Positions 1 through 11,203 of a stretch of 64,000 nucleotides of DNA are shown here, piece by piece (position 1 is the first letter of the stretch; each line of letters begins with the position of its first letter). Location: contig OU612069.1 of NCBI GenBank assembly GCA_914767715.1, positions 27,587,387-27,651,386 on the forward strand. The letters are read 5' to 3'. Source of the DNA: Membranipora membranacea (lineage: Eukaryota > Bryozoa > Gymnolaemata > Cheilostomatida > Membraniporidae). The notes beneath the pieces are model-generated. The model saw only the letters and a program-made list of their open reading frames with translations, did not search any database and had not been told where the DNA came from. Position numbers and translations under genes: made by a program.

Positions 1-1
1 T

Positions 2-283
2 AAAATCAGACATTTAATTCATCATGAAGCAAAGGAGAAATTGCAGCTGGAACAGCTAGTTATTCGGCGGAAGAACTCCAGGGTAAAGCTCCTACATAAG
101 GTACTGTCAAGAGAGGAGGCCCACCCTGCACTCTGCACATCCTACGATGAAATAATAAACCAGCCCCATACTACAGTCTCGACAAGATCACAAACACGGA
201 ACGAGCCACGCTCTATCGCTGCCACAGGGAACTGTTTTCATAACAGTTTTCTGCCCCGGACAATAGGGGATATGAAAATCTAA
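2..283 (+). pseudogene. C-terminal fragment of a LINE-like reverse transcriptase ORF
   Basis: An open frame runs in from the window edge and stops at 283. It is rich in Arg/Lys near its start and ends with a segment containing SFLPRTI, which resembles the 'SFxPRTIRDWN' signature at the C-terminus of many non-LTR retrotransposon proteins. No reverse transcriptase core is visible because the sequence starts at the window edge. The family assignment rests only on that short tail, so it could also be the last exon of an unrelated gene. Confidence 0.35.
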
Positions 284-3200
284 GGACAATCAGAGGACAA
301 TACTACTGATGCCCTACTGGATGAGTACATGTACCTACTGGGGGTCTTGCTTTCAGGTAGCTCAGTCACTTGATCGATGTAACTGTCACTTTATACATTC
401 TGAGTGAGCGATTTGGGATTTTGAAAGACCAAGTGAGTGATAATTTTGAGCCATGTGATAGTGATAACTTGTTTTAGTAAAGCTTTGCTTTTTCTAATTG
501 AAAGACCCCCCAGAACATCACAGTAGTGAGTATTCATACTGAGCACATCACATTCTAGTTGCTACCATCTTGATTGGAAGTGATGCGAGCCAGAAATAGA
601 AAGGCTGTGTCTGTGGTGGCGCAGCAATGAAGTAGTCAATCGAGGACAGCAATGAAGCTGGTAAAAGTTGGCCTTAGTTCTCATTTATTTCTAACTCTTT
701 CTTTCAGTCTGCTCTTTGGTTTGATGTGCACTGACTAGAATGAACAGAATCGTTGGGCAGGTAAGAATCTAGCTGAAGTGGCCTTTTTTTGGATCTCTGA
801 ACTGAAGGGCATATAAAACTGAAATGCTTTAATGTTATTCATGTGATACAATACAGCCAGTCGATCTTGGAAACCCTAGCTTATTTTATAATTATGCCAT
901 ATCTGTAGTCGTATAGACCACGTCTTATAGCAACAGAATTCAGTTACACCAATGTTTATAGCTCTCAGTTGAAAACCAACGGAACACCAACTCGGCAATC
1001 TCCTGGTCATGTGGGAAATTATTAGTAGTTTGGGTTGGCTCAGATAAAATATTCATAACTTCAGAGAAATAACATGTTGCTACTGGGATATAATTATAAT
1101 AATGAAACTTTTCTTCTATTTTTCTTTCTAGTCTTCTAACAGATGGCAATGCTGACATCAGAGATAGAACCGTTGATGAATCTGGCCATAATCCTGGTAT
1201 GTGTTGCTTCTTAGTCAGGCAACTATCTAACCTGTAAATGAAGGAGCATATGGACCTCCACCAAGCGAGCTTAATTCTGAAGTTCAATAGACAAGGACTG
1301 CGTTCAGAGCATAATGGATGCCAGATTTGGAATCTCCGTGCTCCATTACATCTGCCTACCATTTGGCAAGGCTATCAGTACCATATTCTAGAAGTTATTC
1401 AAAATAGTGTGGAAAAAGAATTTGGAGTTAGGGGGGGGGTAACTCCGAAAATTTGATGACGTCGATACATTTCAATGATGATGTGAGCTAATTATAGTAA
1501 TTTCTGGAAACAGATGCTTTTATAGCTTGCTGGAGACACTCCATACATAGTTCTATATGAGCTCATGTAAGGGTTTAGGAGTTATATGTCTAGATCAAGA
1601 GCTTGATTAGATACTAGAAAACTAAAATACTTGATGCTTTTCAACGCCATGTGACCTGTAGGGAACTCCCTCTATCTAGGTCACAGCTTGGGGGATATCC
1701 CCTAATACTTTGTTTATACAACCATCAGTTAGTGTTGCCTATTTCTCAACACTGGATTGCAGCAGAACGATAAGAAATTGGTGGGTATACGTAATGAAGC
1801 ATGGAGATTCCAAATACAGTATCCGTTATGCTCTGACACATTCCTTGTCTATGAATCTTTAAGCTTTTATAAAATCTGATTAAGTTATGTGGTTTGGCTT
1901 GAGACATATTCACTTTGTTTGGCGTCCATCTAAAGCTGCACTTTCACCAAGGAGTTTGAAAAAGGAGTGGAAACGGCCTCTCATTTCAAATTGTTGTTTG
2001 TCTCCACTGGTAATTGTCCTCTCTTTATCAGCAAAGGTTTTCCATGACCACAGCCAATCAGAGCAGAGAGTGACTTCCTACCAAAAAGAAGTACAACTTG
2101 AGTTGCTGTAATAATTTTGATGAACTGTCCAATCAGCAAGAGCATAGTTTTGGAATCCCATTTATCAAGATAGGCTCTACTGCAAATTTCCTAAAGTGTT
2201 TGAACCTCTTGAAAAGAAACTAAACTAAGTAGCAAAGAGATATACATAGCACTCGGGTATAGTCCATGTTTCAAACTATAGTCTAGTTATACCTGGGACT
2301 CCAAAGCCCTCTGCTACTCATATGAGAAGGGAAAGTTCAACTGCAGACATGGCCCTAAATTTGCCTCAAAATTTGGTAATCAATGGCGGTTTTCATCAGT
2401 CAAACGTGGTATGTTATGCCTCCCTCACATGGTTTTTAAATGGTGAATGAATGAATGATTTATTTCAGTCTCTCTATCCCCCATCAAACATTTGCATTGG
2501 AATTATAATTCAAAACCCGCAAAAGTGGTTACTATATTACTAGCTATGTCTCATCTACACTTGTGGTGATTTACATCATGATATATTGTCTCTGGGTGTC
2601 TGAATATACCATTGAGTAAACATGTCAAATATTTTAATAATTTCAACTGGAGACAGACATATAAAGAGACTGAGGACATAAATGAATTGTAATGGAGGGA
2701 CCATATTAGTTCAACCCTTGGAAACAGCCTTGTTAAGTCACAGGCTACATTTCGTTTCCACTCCCTCTCTGTACCTCACTGCTCTCACTGCAGATTTTAC
2801 CATAAGTTTTTTCCGTCAGATTATTTGATCAAAGTTTTTCTTTTATATATGCCATCATCAAAACCAACCAACATTCAGAGTTTTGTAATAAATGTCAGAA
2901 AATGCAGATTATTGGCCTGAATGATAGCTTATATAAAAGAAAAGTCGAACTGAGAGATCTGCAGTGTAAATGCAGCTTTAGCCTGTCAAAGCTTACTACT
3001 GCAGATACCAGAAGTCCAGGCTTTTATTTTAGCTTCAACTTTGGTACTCTTGCAAAAAACATACATATTCAACCGCTAAAAATTGCCGACAAATATATAT
3101 GTGTCTGACAGAGGAAGTAGCAGCTCCCGAGCCACTCTTCAGCTGTTTGAATCAACAGTTTGATGATAACTTTGTTTAACTGCTAAGATTGTGCAAAAGG

Positions 3201-3470
3201 TGTATTGTAAAGAACTTTCTATCAATCTACAATCATAGGGCGCACCACAGTCTCAATTTTTATTATTATGACATTGGAAGTTTGATGCTTGGTACAAGGT
3301 TTGCAAAACACTTTGATTGATATTTTTAGCTTTCTTCTGATTTTGTCATTACATTATACATTTTAGTTGATATATTGCCATGGACAGTTTGGGTAAGAAT
3401 AGTGGCACTTGGAGCAACACACTTGCCCACATATATTGCCCTGTGTGGCACCTGTAAACTTCTACGCTAA
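284..3470. other. No supported gene
   Basis: I find no exon or domain that I can support here. Short ORFs exist on both strands, the longest being 140 codons on the minus strand at 940-1362, but they match no family I know and lack supporting splice or composition signals. A run of G lies near 1430. The stretch is AT-rich and probably intergenic or intronic. Confidence 0.4.
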
Positions 3471-3474
3471 ATGA

Positions 3475-3724
3475 CAAAAAGACGCAAACAACCGGAACCA
3501 ATGTTGCACCTTGACCCCTGGGGTGGCACATTGGAGTCAATCAAATTCAAAGAGTTATCCTCTACAAGACCTACTCAGCGCTGCAGGGGAATTCAGTGGT
3601 TTGAACAAAAGGATGACGGAGCACACTTTATACGGAATCAATCCAACTAAGTCTGTCCTTGTCTTACATCGGGCGGATAACTTCGGGAACTTCAACATCA
3701 AAGGACTTTATTTCCTGACTGAAG
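3475..3724 (+). CDS. Candidate coding exon, function unknown
   Basis: The frame is open from 3475 and ends at a strong GTGAGT donor in phase 1 after a Leu-Thr-Glu segment. The peptide has a mixed hydrophobic/charged composition with no domain I recognise. Its phase-1 end matches the phase-1 start of the next candidate exon at 4031, which supports both. The 5' boundary is uncertain: it may be an internal exon or a first exon using the Met near 3613. Confidence 0.4.
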
Positions 3725-4030
3725 GTGAGTGGGGTGAGTGAGTGGGAGAGATGATAGATGCGTACATTTTTTTTATCCTGCTTCAGATGGGCGAGTCACG
3801 TGTACCTTTTATATGTGATGGATCAAAGGAACATATTTTCGGAATGATGTTGTTCATTTATTTCGTTATTTGAATTCATAATGTTCATGTTGGTGTTAGT
3901 AAGAACCTTCTCAAGCAGGCAAACACATCAGCTCCTTGAATGATGAATAAATGATGTTAATTAGAGTTACTTCATAAAATAATTTACCATCTGAATTATA
4001 GGTAATATCTTGTTACTGTTTATGATTCAG

Positions 4031-4102
4031 GGTTATGTCTGGATACGCAAGATGACTTACCTAGCCTTGAAAGCAACCCCGACTCGGTCCATCATACCAA
4101 TG
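4031..4102 (+). CDS. Candidate 72-nt acidic exon
   Basis: A TTCAG acceptor and GTAAGA donor bracket 72 nt that read in phase 1 as a short Asp/Ser/Asn-rich peptide containing LCLDTQDDLPSLES. It joins in frame to the exon ending at 3724 and to the exon starting at 4990. It probably belongs to a disordered N-terminal region. Function is unknown. Confidence 0.5.
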
Positions 4103-4419
4103 GTAAGAGCCTAATGCAGGTTTCATATACGAGTGTTATTAAAGACATTGTTTGAGGCTGCTCTTTTGTATCACATCTTATTCTCCATATTTGATTCTAT
4201 CATGTGAGCGATTTTCAGCTTTAGAATCCAAATATTGAGGAGGTTATGGCCTCTCAAACTTTCAGCGTGATTGCCTTCAATCGGCATTGGGAATAAGCGG
4301 ATGTTTCCCCTGGGGTACTTCACAACCATAGACATGTGTTTGTCTATGGTCATACTTATTATGAGTTACTAGTTAATACACTAATAATCACACAGATAAG
4401 ACGATGATCAAAATTCAGA

Positions 4420-4482
4420 CCTGGGTGGGTGTCGAACCCGGGCCCCATAGGCAACGACGCTACCATCACGCCACTTGGACCA
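4420..4482 (-). repeat. tRNA-related segment (SINE-like), minus strand
   Basis: On the minus strand the sequence has an A-box-like TGGCGTGATGG and a B-box-like GGGTTCGACACCC at tRNA-like spacing. This is a pol III internal promoter layout. No complete acceptor stem is visible, so it is a tRNA-derived repeat rather than a functional tRNA gene. It sits at the centre of the foldback element. Confidence 0.5.
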
Positions 4483-4500
4483 ACTAGGTTAGTCAGTAGA

Positions 4501-4562
4501 CAATATAGCTCAGTGTTAGCGGTGTTGCCTGCAAAGCCATTTGGACCTGCATTCGAGACCGT
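4501..4562 (+). repeat. tRNA-related segment, plus strand
   Basis: TAGCTCAGTGTTAGCG resembles a tRNA D-arm/A-box, and CATTCGAGACCG resembles a T-arm/B-box. It points away from the tRNA-like segment at 4420-4482, so the pair is divergent. No full cloverleaf can be drawn by eye. Confidence 0.45.
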
Positions 4563-4989
4563 TACATATATGAACATTTTGATCATCAACATATTTATTA
4601 GTGTATCGTGATAAGTATGATGGTTGTGACGTACCCTAGGGATTGCCGGCTGATTCTTACTGCCGATAAATTGCCGTCACCTTGGAAGTTTGAGAGGCCA
4701 TAACTTCCTCAATATTTGGATTCTAAAGCTGAAAATCGCTCACATGATAGAATAAAATATGGAGAATAAGATGTGATACAAAAGAGCAGCCTCAAACAAA
4801 GTCTTTAAGACTAATTGATGGTGAGAAGGGACAACTGTTAGCACCAGTTAGTTGCTCATGACTGATGCACATCATTCTTGCTAGACACTTTGATAGTGAT
4901 GCAGCATATTTCGGTGAACCTAGTTTTGTGAAACGGTAAGGTAACTAAAATTCGTGATTGTTTATAAAATAACTGTTTTGCTTACACAG

Positions 4990-5073
4990 ACCAGATGAAT
5001 GATGAAACTCAGGAGGCACCAGAAATCGCCATACCAAGCGAGCAGGCACCTGATGATGATTCACACATTAGTG
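4990..5073 (+). CDS. Acidic exon, copy 1 of a tandem exon triplication
   Basis: The exon is 84 nt, phase 1 in and out, after a TTACACAG acceptor and before a GTAAGT donor. The peptide ends with SEQAPDDDSHIS. Exon and flanking intron recur about 527 bp downstream. It is likely a disordered acidic segment of the same gene as the exon at 4031. There is no known domain. Confidence 0.55.
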
Positions 5074-5516
5074 GTAAGTCAAGACCGCTCTAGATATATT
5101 ACAATTTTATTAAACATTATAGTGGTATACGCTCGCTCAACTTATTATCTGGTCAGCCAGAACATCACAGTAGTGAGTATTCATACTTCAGCCCATGTGT
5201 GATATAAGCAGAATAAAATTATTTCCTTAAACCAGAGCCCAACTTAAAACAATAGATATTCTACTTTTTTCCGGGCAATAAGGTGGCAACTCCTAACACC
5301 CATCGCTCACTGAGGCTCCTCAGATCGACCCTTGGGCAGTGGTGTAGCCTTTTGATGTCAAACCTAAACATATCTTGAGGTCACAAATATCTTTCCAGGA
5401 AACCAGTGGAGCAAAGCCATCAAACACCGCTTACTCCCTGAAAACTGTTCGTGCTTTAACACTAGAACGAGCTGAATTTTGTGATTTTTAATAATTTTTC
5501 TATTTTTCTTACACAG

Positions 5517-5609
5517 ACCCGGTGATCAAGAACAATAAAAGTCAGCAGCAGGCAGCAGGAATCGCCAAACCAAGCGAGCAGGCACCTGATGATGTTTCAC
5601 ACATTAGTG
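5517..5609 (+). CDS. Acidic exon, copy 2 of the tandem triplication
   Basis: The exon is 93 nt, phase 1 in and out, with the same TTACACAG acceptor. The donor is GTAGGT, weaker than copy 1. The peptide shares the PSEQAPDD and SHIS tail of copy 1 but has a Gln/Ala-rich start. Because both copies are phase-symmetric, either can be included or skipped without frame loss. Confidence 0.55.
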
Positions 5610-6051
5610 GTAGGTCAAGAACGCTCTAGATATTTTCAATTTTGTTAAACATTATAGTGGTATACACTAGCTCAACTTATTATCTGGTCAGCCAGAACAT
5701 CACAGTAGTGCGTATTTATACTTTAGCCCATGTGTGAGTCAAGCAGAATGAAATTATTTCCTTAAACCAGGGCCCAGCTTAAAACAAGAGATATTCTACT
5801 TTTTTCTGGGCAATAAGGTGACAACTCCTAACACCCATCGCTCACTGAGGTTCATCAGATCAGTGGTGGGGCAGTGGTGTAGCCTTTTGATGTCAAACCT
5901 ACACATAGCTTGAGGTCACAAATATCTTTCCAGGAAACTAGTGGAGCAAAGCTATCAAACACCGCTTACTCCCTGAAAACTATTCGTGCTTTAAAACTAG
6001 AACGAGCTTAACTTTGTGATTTTTAATGATTTTTCTATTTTGCTTACACAG

Positions 6052-6080
6052 ACACGGTGATCAAGAACGATAAAACTAGA
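6052..6080 (+). pseudogene. Truncated third copy of the triplicated exon
   Basis: The acceptor and first nine codons match copy 2 (DTVIKND-type start). The sequence then jumps directly into repeat-unit intron sequence (ATATTTTACAATTTTAA), so the 3' half of the exon and its donor are gone. This looks like an internal deletion of the third repeat unit. Confidence 0.6.
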
Positions 6081-6109
6081 TATTTTACAATTTTAATGAA
6101 CATTAATAG

Positions 6110-6199
6110 TGGTATACGCATGCTCCACTTTCCTGAATGTGACTGATAACTTGAAAAAGGAAAGTTTTGTAGATTTGGTCGGCGAACAGGATACTGCTG
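6110..6199 (+). CDS. Possible exon after the triplication
   Basis: A 90-nt stretch from an AATAG acceptor to a GTAAAT donor is open and phase 1 on both sides; the peptide contains KKESFVDLVGEQDTA. The acceptor lacks a good pyrimidine tract, so the start could be wrong. The donor side is more credible. Function is unknown. Confidence 0.35.
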
Positions 6200-7260
6200 G
6201 TAAATATAACAAATTTAATTTTACTAACAGTACTTACATGGACAAAATGGGTAGAACGAGATGATGCATTCTCAGTGTTGCTTAAAGTAATGATGGAAAC
6301 TTGTTAACTTAGTACTCTTTCCTCCATCCTAGAGTATCACGGCCTCTCTAATACTGCCATGATCAATCAGCATGTAAACAACTTTTGCAAAAATTAGAAT
6401 GTACCATCTGTCATGACATGATTTTTGTCCATCACTGTAAGTTATTGGTTTACCTGATTGCAGCATAATATTGTCAGTTGCAGATTTCTTAGCAAATTGC
6501 AGTCACTTATTTGACCCAAACAATTTTGGTGATTATTGCCTTCAGAGCACACCGTTTACCTCATAAATTTCTGGAGACTAGTGAGCATATCTGAAATCAG
6601 TGAGCGATCCCAAAAGAGGTGTTGTACCCCGTTTGCACTCAACACTGTGGAACGCACTGCTCAGTTCATTAAAGTCAATTTGGGCAAATCTTAGGCTAAG
6701 AAGTTGTCTTCCCTTATTGTTGAAATTTGGTGGCTCATTTGCAGTATAGAGTTTTCACCCCATCTATCTATCTGTGTAAAACATTTTAGTTTCAAGCATG
6801 GCATGTGGATAGACTGCTTCACAGAGTAAAGGGATTTAGAGTAAATTTTTTAATAATAGTCAAGGAAAGAGTTTTTTACTCCTTGGTCAAGGTACCTGCA
6901 AGCTTTGCGTCAAGGGGAATGTTTTGGGAAGCTTGATGCCAAAAACTCCTTTCATCTATTTGTCACAATTATAGGGTTCTGGAGAATGAACTGAATTCAA
7001 AGTTTTTGATTACAGTAAAAAATAGAATATGCAGGCTCTCCTGTAAAAGTTTCTCTTTGTACAGCCTTACTCCACAATTAGACATGAAGGTTTATGCTTA
7101 AATTACACCTAACTATCCTAGCTAAATTGATACGGTGGGTATAGCTAGGAAGGTAGTATTGTGGCAGTTTTTACAATAGGATTAACTATTACAATCCTTG
7201 AATGATGCTGCCACAATGTACCCTTGGTCTGTGCAATCATTGAACCTTAAATTTATCGAA
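6200..7260. other. No supported gene
   Basis: This is AT-rich sequence without recognised exons or repeats; it is probably an intron or spacer. Confidence 0.4.
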
Positions 7261-7637
7261 AGGGCCTCATATCAAATGTATCTGCGGTCCATCGTTTACT
7301 GGGCTTTGGTTGGCACCCAGGTGTGCTCCGACCTGCCTGCAAACAGAGAGCAACCTGGCGCAGATATTGTGACCTGGCCACTAAGGCAACAAATTTCGCC
7401 GCCTATGCTCCGGGATGTGGCTTGTGACAAGACATCTGATTTAAATCAACCTTCAATTTTAATCAGTCTTGAGACACAAAGGTTGTCCTCAGGTTTTGAT
7501 ATTCTAATAATTATTACATTGCCTTTAAATCATTTGGAAAAGATAAACAAGGCACAACAGTAGCAAATTCTTTCCCTGTAATGAAACACAGAGACTGCAA
7601 TACAACTGGTTGTTTACAAATAAGATTTTCTTGAGGG

Positions 7638-7712
7638 ATTAGAAAATTTACTCTGAGAAAACAATGTCTGTAATAATTACAGACATTGTTTTCTCAGAGT
7701 AAATTTTCTAAT
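7638..7712. repeat. Perfect 75-bp palindrome (37-bp arms, 1-nt centre)
   Basis: ATTAGAAAATTTACTCTGAG begins the left arm, and the right arm is its exact reverse complement around an A at 7675. The duplicated copy near 8650 has only the left arm followed directly by TTGCTCTAAC, so the right arm was added by inverted (snap-back) copying in the first copy. Confidence 0.9.
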
Positions 7713-8228
7713 TATTGCTCTAACTGATATCTTCATCCAGCTTAGGTCTCGATTGTACTTGGATCGTTTCAATGCACCGCGTGGATAATTGCTTCAGATT
7801 TTGTTTGGAGGCCATCTCAGATTTGTTGTTTATTGAGGCAGCCCACCTGTTTGGCTAACCGAATCCTCAAAAGTAACAACATTATAACTTGTTGCAGTAT
7901 AGATGCAGTCCCAGGGCACCCTCTACTTGATTGCGCAATAACTCCCGGAAGAAGGTTTACCCGGCTAACCAAGAGTGAAGTGATCGCAACCTTGTATGAC
8001 TTTTTAGAAGCATGAGTAAAGAGAGTGTGGATAATTGAATGTCGACAAGGTGTCATGGTCGATTGCAAAAATGTAAATATATGAGTAGCCAGCCACTAGA
8101 GCCTATTGATTCAACATAATATGATATGATATTTTAGATGCAATAAAATTGGTATAAAAAAACGGGGCACTCAATATGGGCTAAATTTTTTGTATCAGAA
8201 CTGGGGTTTCGGGCTTGGAATGCTGGTT

Positions 8229-8440
8229 GGAAAATATATTTGGACTGAGCAGGAATTACAAATTATCTAGCACTGGGCTTTGGTTGGAACCCAGGTGTAC
8301 TCCGACCTGCCTGCAAACAGGGAGCAACCTGGCGCAGATATTGCAGCCTGGCCACTAAGGCAACAAATTTTGCCGCCTATGCTCCAGGATGTTGCTTGCG
8401 ACAAGACATCTGATTTAATTCAACCTTCAATTTTAATCTG
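8229..8440 (+). pseudogene. Possible decayed SANT-like exon
   Basis: The frame reads WTEQELQII, then a stop, then HW, closely resembling WTEQEIAIIVKYW in the SANT-like terminal exon at 20137-20318. The frame stays mostly open downstream, and the homologous segment of the duplicated copy (7300-7440) is also open in this frame. I infer a decayed relative of the terminal exon. The match is short, so this is tentative. Confidence 0.3.
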
Positions 8441-8889
8441 ATGTAATAATGCTATAAGACATAAATATCATAAGAAGCAACAAGTCATGAGACACAAAGG
8501 TAATCCTCAGGTTTTGAAATTCTAAAACTACATTGCCTTTAAATCCTTTGGAAAAGATAAAGAAGGCACAACAGTAACAAATTCTTTCCCTGTAATGAAA
8601 CACAGAGACTGCAATACACTGGTTGTTTACAAATCAGATTTTCTTGAGAGATTAGAAAATTTACTCTGAGAAAACAATGTCTGTAATTGCTCTAACTGAT
8701 ATCTTCATCCAGCAGAGGTCTCAATTGTTCTTGGATCGTTTCAATGCACTGCGTGAAGAATTGCTTCCAATTTTGTTTGGAGGCCATCTCAGATTTGTTG
8801 TTTATTGAGGCAGCCCACCTGTTTGGCTAACCGAATCCTCAAAAGTAACAACATTATAACTTGTTGCAGTATAGATGCAGTCCCACGGC

Positions 8890-11085
8890 ACGATTTTTAA
8901 AAAAATGTACAAATTCAACCGTAACATGAATGCTGTCAATGGTTATTTCAGGACTGCAATTCCTTAATGGTGATAAATACACCAAGGTCGAACATACAGA
9001 AACCAGCTCACTGAAAATGCAGCAGTGAGCCCTCCAGACACACAGTTATCATAATCCTATACGCATCCAGCATAGTTACATTAGTGTTTTCCAGTAATAA
9101 AAATATTAGGATGACATTCGAGTAAAATTTAAGCTCAAACATTTGGGTGTGGTTTGAAAATGCTATCATTGAATAGTATCCACTGAAAAAGCCAAATCCA
9201 AACCATGTTTCTGAATATTAATAATATTAATTATTTTGAGGTCTATAGTCATTCTGATAGAATTTGATGGGTGACTGATGGGTCACCACGATCTATACTG
9301 AAAACTTATATCAACCAACAGAAATATTCTTTTGTTTAAGTTCAGTATAGCATCTCCATTGTCATTTGTAAATTGCTCCACTCCTTTGATAAAAGGCAAT
9401 TAGAATTTGTTTGAAACTGTACACAATGGCATAGAAACTACAAATATATAGGCTCTTTGCACTGCCTTGCGCAACATTGCCACTGCACTGATGGATGAAA
9501 TAAACACCGTAATGAAAAAGTAAATCGCAATTTTAAATATGTAAAAAAAAATATTTCAAACATGCCCTCTAAAGCTCATTTAGATAATGTGATGAACTGG
9601 TGCTCCAAAAAAAACCAGATCTCTGTGAGTAACCATGTCGAAGTGTAGTTCTGCCCAAACAGAAAAACACGAACTTGGAGATTTTTTGTCAGATTTGGAG
9701 TTTTTTGCAGAAAAAGATAAATGAATAGTTAGCTGATTGACTAACGATCCAGGTGACCAAATGTGGTTATTCTGAATTAAAATCTGTAGGAAGGAGATAG
9801 CTTTTGGAAAAGTAAGGAGGAGATAGCTACAACTGAGCATTTTTGACTTTAAATAACTGAGTGGATACAAAATGTTCAAGCTGGCAAGATTCTTTCTTAA
9901 GCAGAGACCACATGATCGTGCAAATTTCCACTAATTCTTGCAAATAAAATTTCGTATGAATATTAGCCTGCCACACATGATTGTCATTTCCCAAATTCGT
10001 ACTAATGATTTATGGGTGTAATCCTACTGTAATCCTCTGCAGCCAATCTAAACCATGGCCTACAGTGATAAATAAAAAATTAAACCAAGGACAAGCTGTT
10101 CCTTTTGGTTTATTATACCAACCAGTCCAGTGATTCAGCTTCTGGATATGCTTAGGCTCAACAATCTCCTCATATTTATTCAATTTGATACCCCATTAGT
10201 CATTGTATCCCTTCTCCCTCTTGCTCCAGGTCCAAATCAATGAGAAGCCCCACATATTGATCAACCATTCCATCTTTTTAACCAAAGTTGTTTACATAGA
10301 TATGGCCTTGACTTATCAATCAAAACGATACAGGAAATCAATCAAATCTGACAGCCAATCAGATAACAATTCCTGTAATACACGATTTGGATTCATGCAT
10401 CATGAACATCAAACATTTCACGAATTCGTTGAAATCCCTATTCGTACGAAATTATTCGTGAATAATTAATACGAATTCGTTAGAAAACAGCCTCGTGTGG
10501 CCTTAGCTTTAGACTTTAGAGGACCAGCAGATATATAGGGGATATGAATGGCTATTTCAAGGTTGCAGTAGAGAATCATGCAAATTCCTGTTTGGATATT
10601 TATGACTTTAATGTTCCCCATTAGTATACTTATTGTATGTGGGAGCCTGATGAGACAAAATTATTATGAGTCAATTATTCATCCAGCACAGCATATATAG
10701 GTCAGCACTTATTTCAAATTCATATAAACAGTTACTGGTGATTGTCTCTCTGCTCTGTGCATTCCCGGAGAGAATTGTAAATGTACATACACATGACCTC
10801 ACTTATATATTAATATTTTACCATTATGGCTTTGAATAACAATGGACTGGTGTTGAGCTAGATACTGATAGTCTGTATTTCTCAAAAAAAGACTCTGAAA
10901 GCGGCAAGTTCTAGCTTTAGGTATTGCTTGTCTTGCAATAATGGGATAGGCACTGCACATATTCCTTTAGTTGACTGACTGCCTTCGGTAAAGATTTAGA
11001 TGTTGCTCGTAATGGAACCCTGTATTACCGCTTTTGTTTTTTCTCACAGTAAATGTAGCTATATTGAATATCTTTTTTGTGTGCA
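8890..11085. other. No supported gene
   Basis: This is AT-rich intron-like sequence. Minus-strand ORFs near 9580-9879 and a plus ORF at 10203-10469 have no recognisable family, and I leave them out. No strong repeat is visible. Confidence 0.4.
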
Positions 11086-11086
11086 G

Positions 11087-11203
11087 ATCTAGTACAAGAG
11101 CGTTCAGTAAAGGAAAGTACAGGTAATGCTGACTCTAAGAAAGATTCCGAGGAGGAAGAGGATGTGTTAGGCCCTGGCCTTTACTCTGTTGCACTGAAAA
11201 TTG
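11087..11203 (+). CDS. Acidic exon of the recombinase-SANT locus
   Basis: A polypyrimidine tract and GTGCAG acceptor open a 117-nt exon in phase 1. It ends in phase 1 at GTAAGA. The peptide contains an acidic patch (KKDSEEEEDVLGPGLY). The family to which I assign the downstream exons often has an acidic linker before the zinc finger, which fits, but linkage to the next exon is inferred. Confidence 0.55.

Larger units (their letters stand above)
4139..4808. mobile_element. Foldback/MITE-like element with ~200-bp inverted arms and TTAA ends
   Basis: The left arm (about 4139-4362) and right arm (about 4612-4808) are imperfect inverted copies. Both ends carry TTAA, followed by AGAC-TTGTTTGAGGC with one mismatch between arms. 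TTAA at both edges suggests the TTAA-specific insertion typical of piggyBac-type elements, although the termini do not show the usual piggyBac CCC start. No transposase is encoded. The central 250 bp holds two tRNA-like segments in divergent orientation. The element lies in the intron between the exons ending at 4102 and starting at 4990. Confidence 0.7.
4936..6080. repeat. Tandem repeat of an exon plus intron, three units of about 530 bp
   Basis: Exon starts at 4990, 5517 and 6052 are preceded by closely similar intron sequence. They are followed by the shared TAGATATTT-ACAATTTT intron segment and the AACATCACAGTAGTG motif. The unit length is 527-535 bp. The third unit is cut short by an internal deletion. 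Confidence 0.75.
7300..8886. repeat. Direct duplication of a ~600-bp segment (about 7300-7915 and 8268-8886)
   Basis: Both copies contain TGGGCTTTGGTTGG, then CCGACCTGCCTGCAAACAG, the GAAAACAATGTCTGTAAT segment, and a nearly identical final 100 bp starting at TCAGATTTGTTG. Offset is about 970 bp. Copy 1 carries an extra inverted insertion (7638-7712) and copy 2 has small internal differences. The sequence between the copies includes a decayed SANT-like stretch. Confidence 0.75.

Noticed and set aside
940-1362. 140-codon minus-strand ORF
   Set aside because: No family resemblance, no splice support, and ordinary composition for chance ORFs in this AT-rich region.
2444-2465. GAATGAATGAATGA as a LINE tail
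   Set aside because: The motif is short and no LINE coding sequence lies next to it on either strand.
4359-4611. ORFs over the tRNA-like pair
   Set aside because: Opposite-strand ORFs across tRNA-derived sequence; no coding evidence.
7198-7563. 121-codon ORF as a real gene
   Set aside because: It lies in a duplicated, rearranged segment and has no clear exon boundaries; only a weak SANT-like hint remains, which is reported separately.
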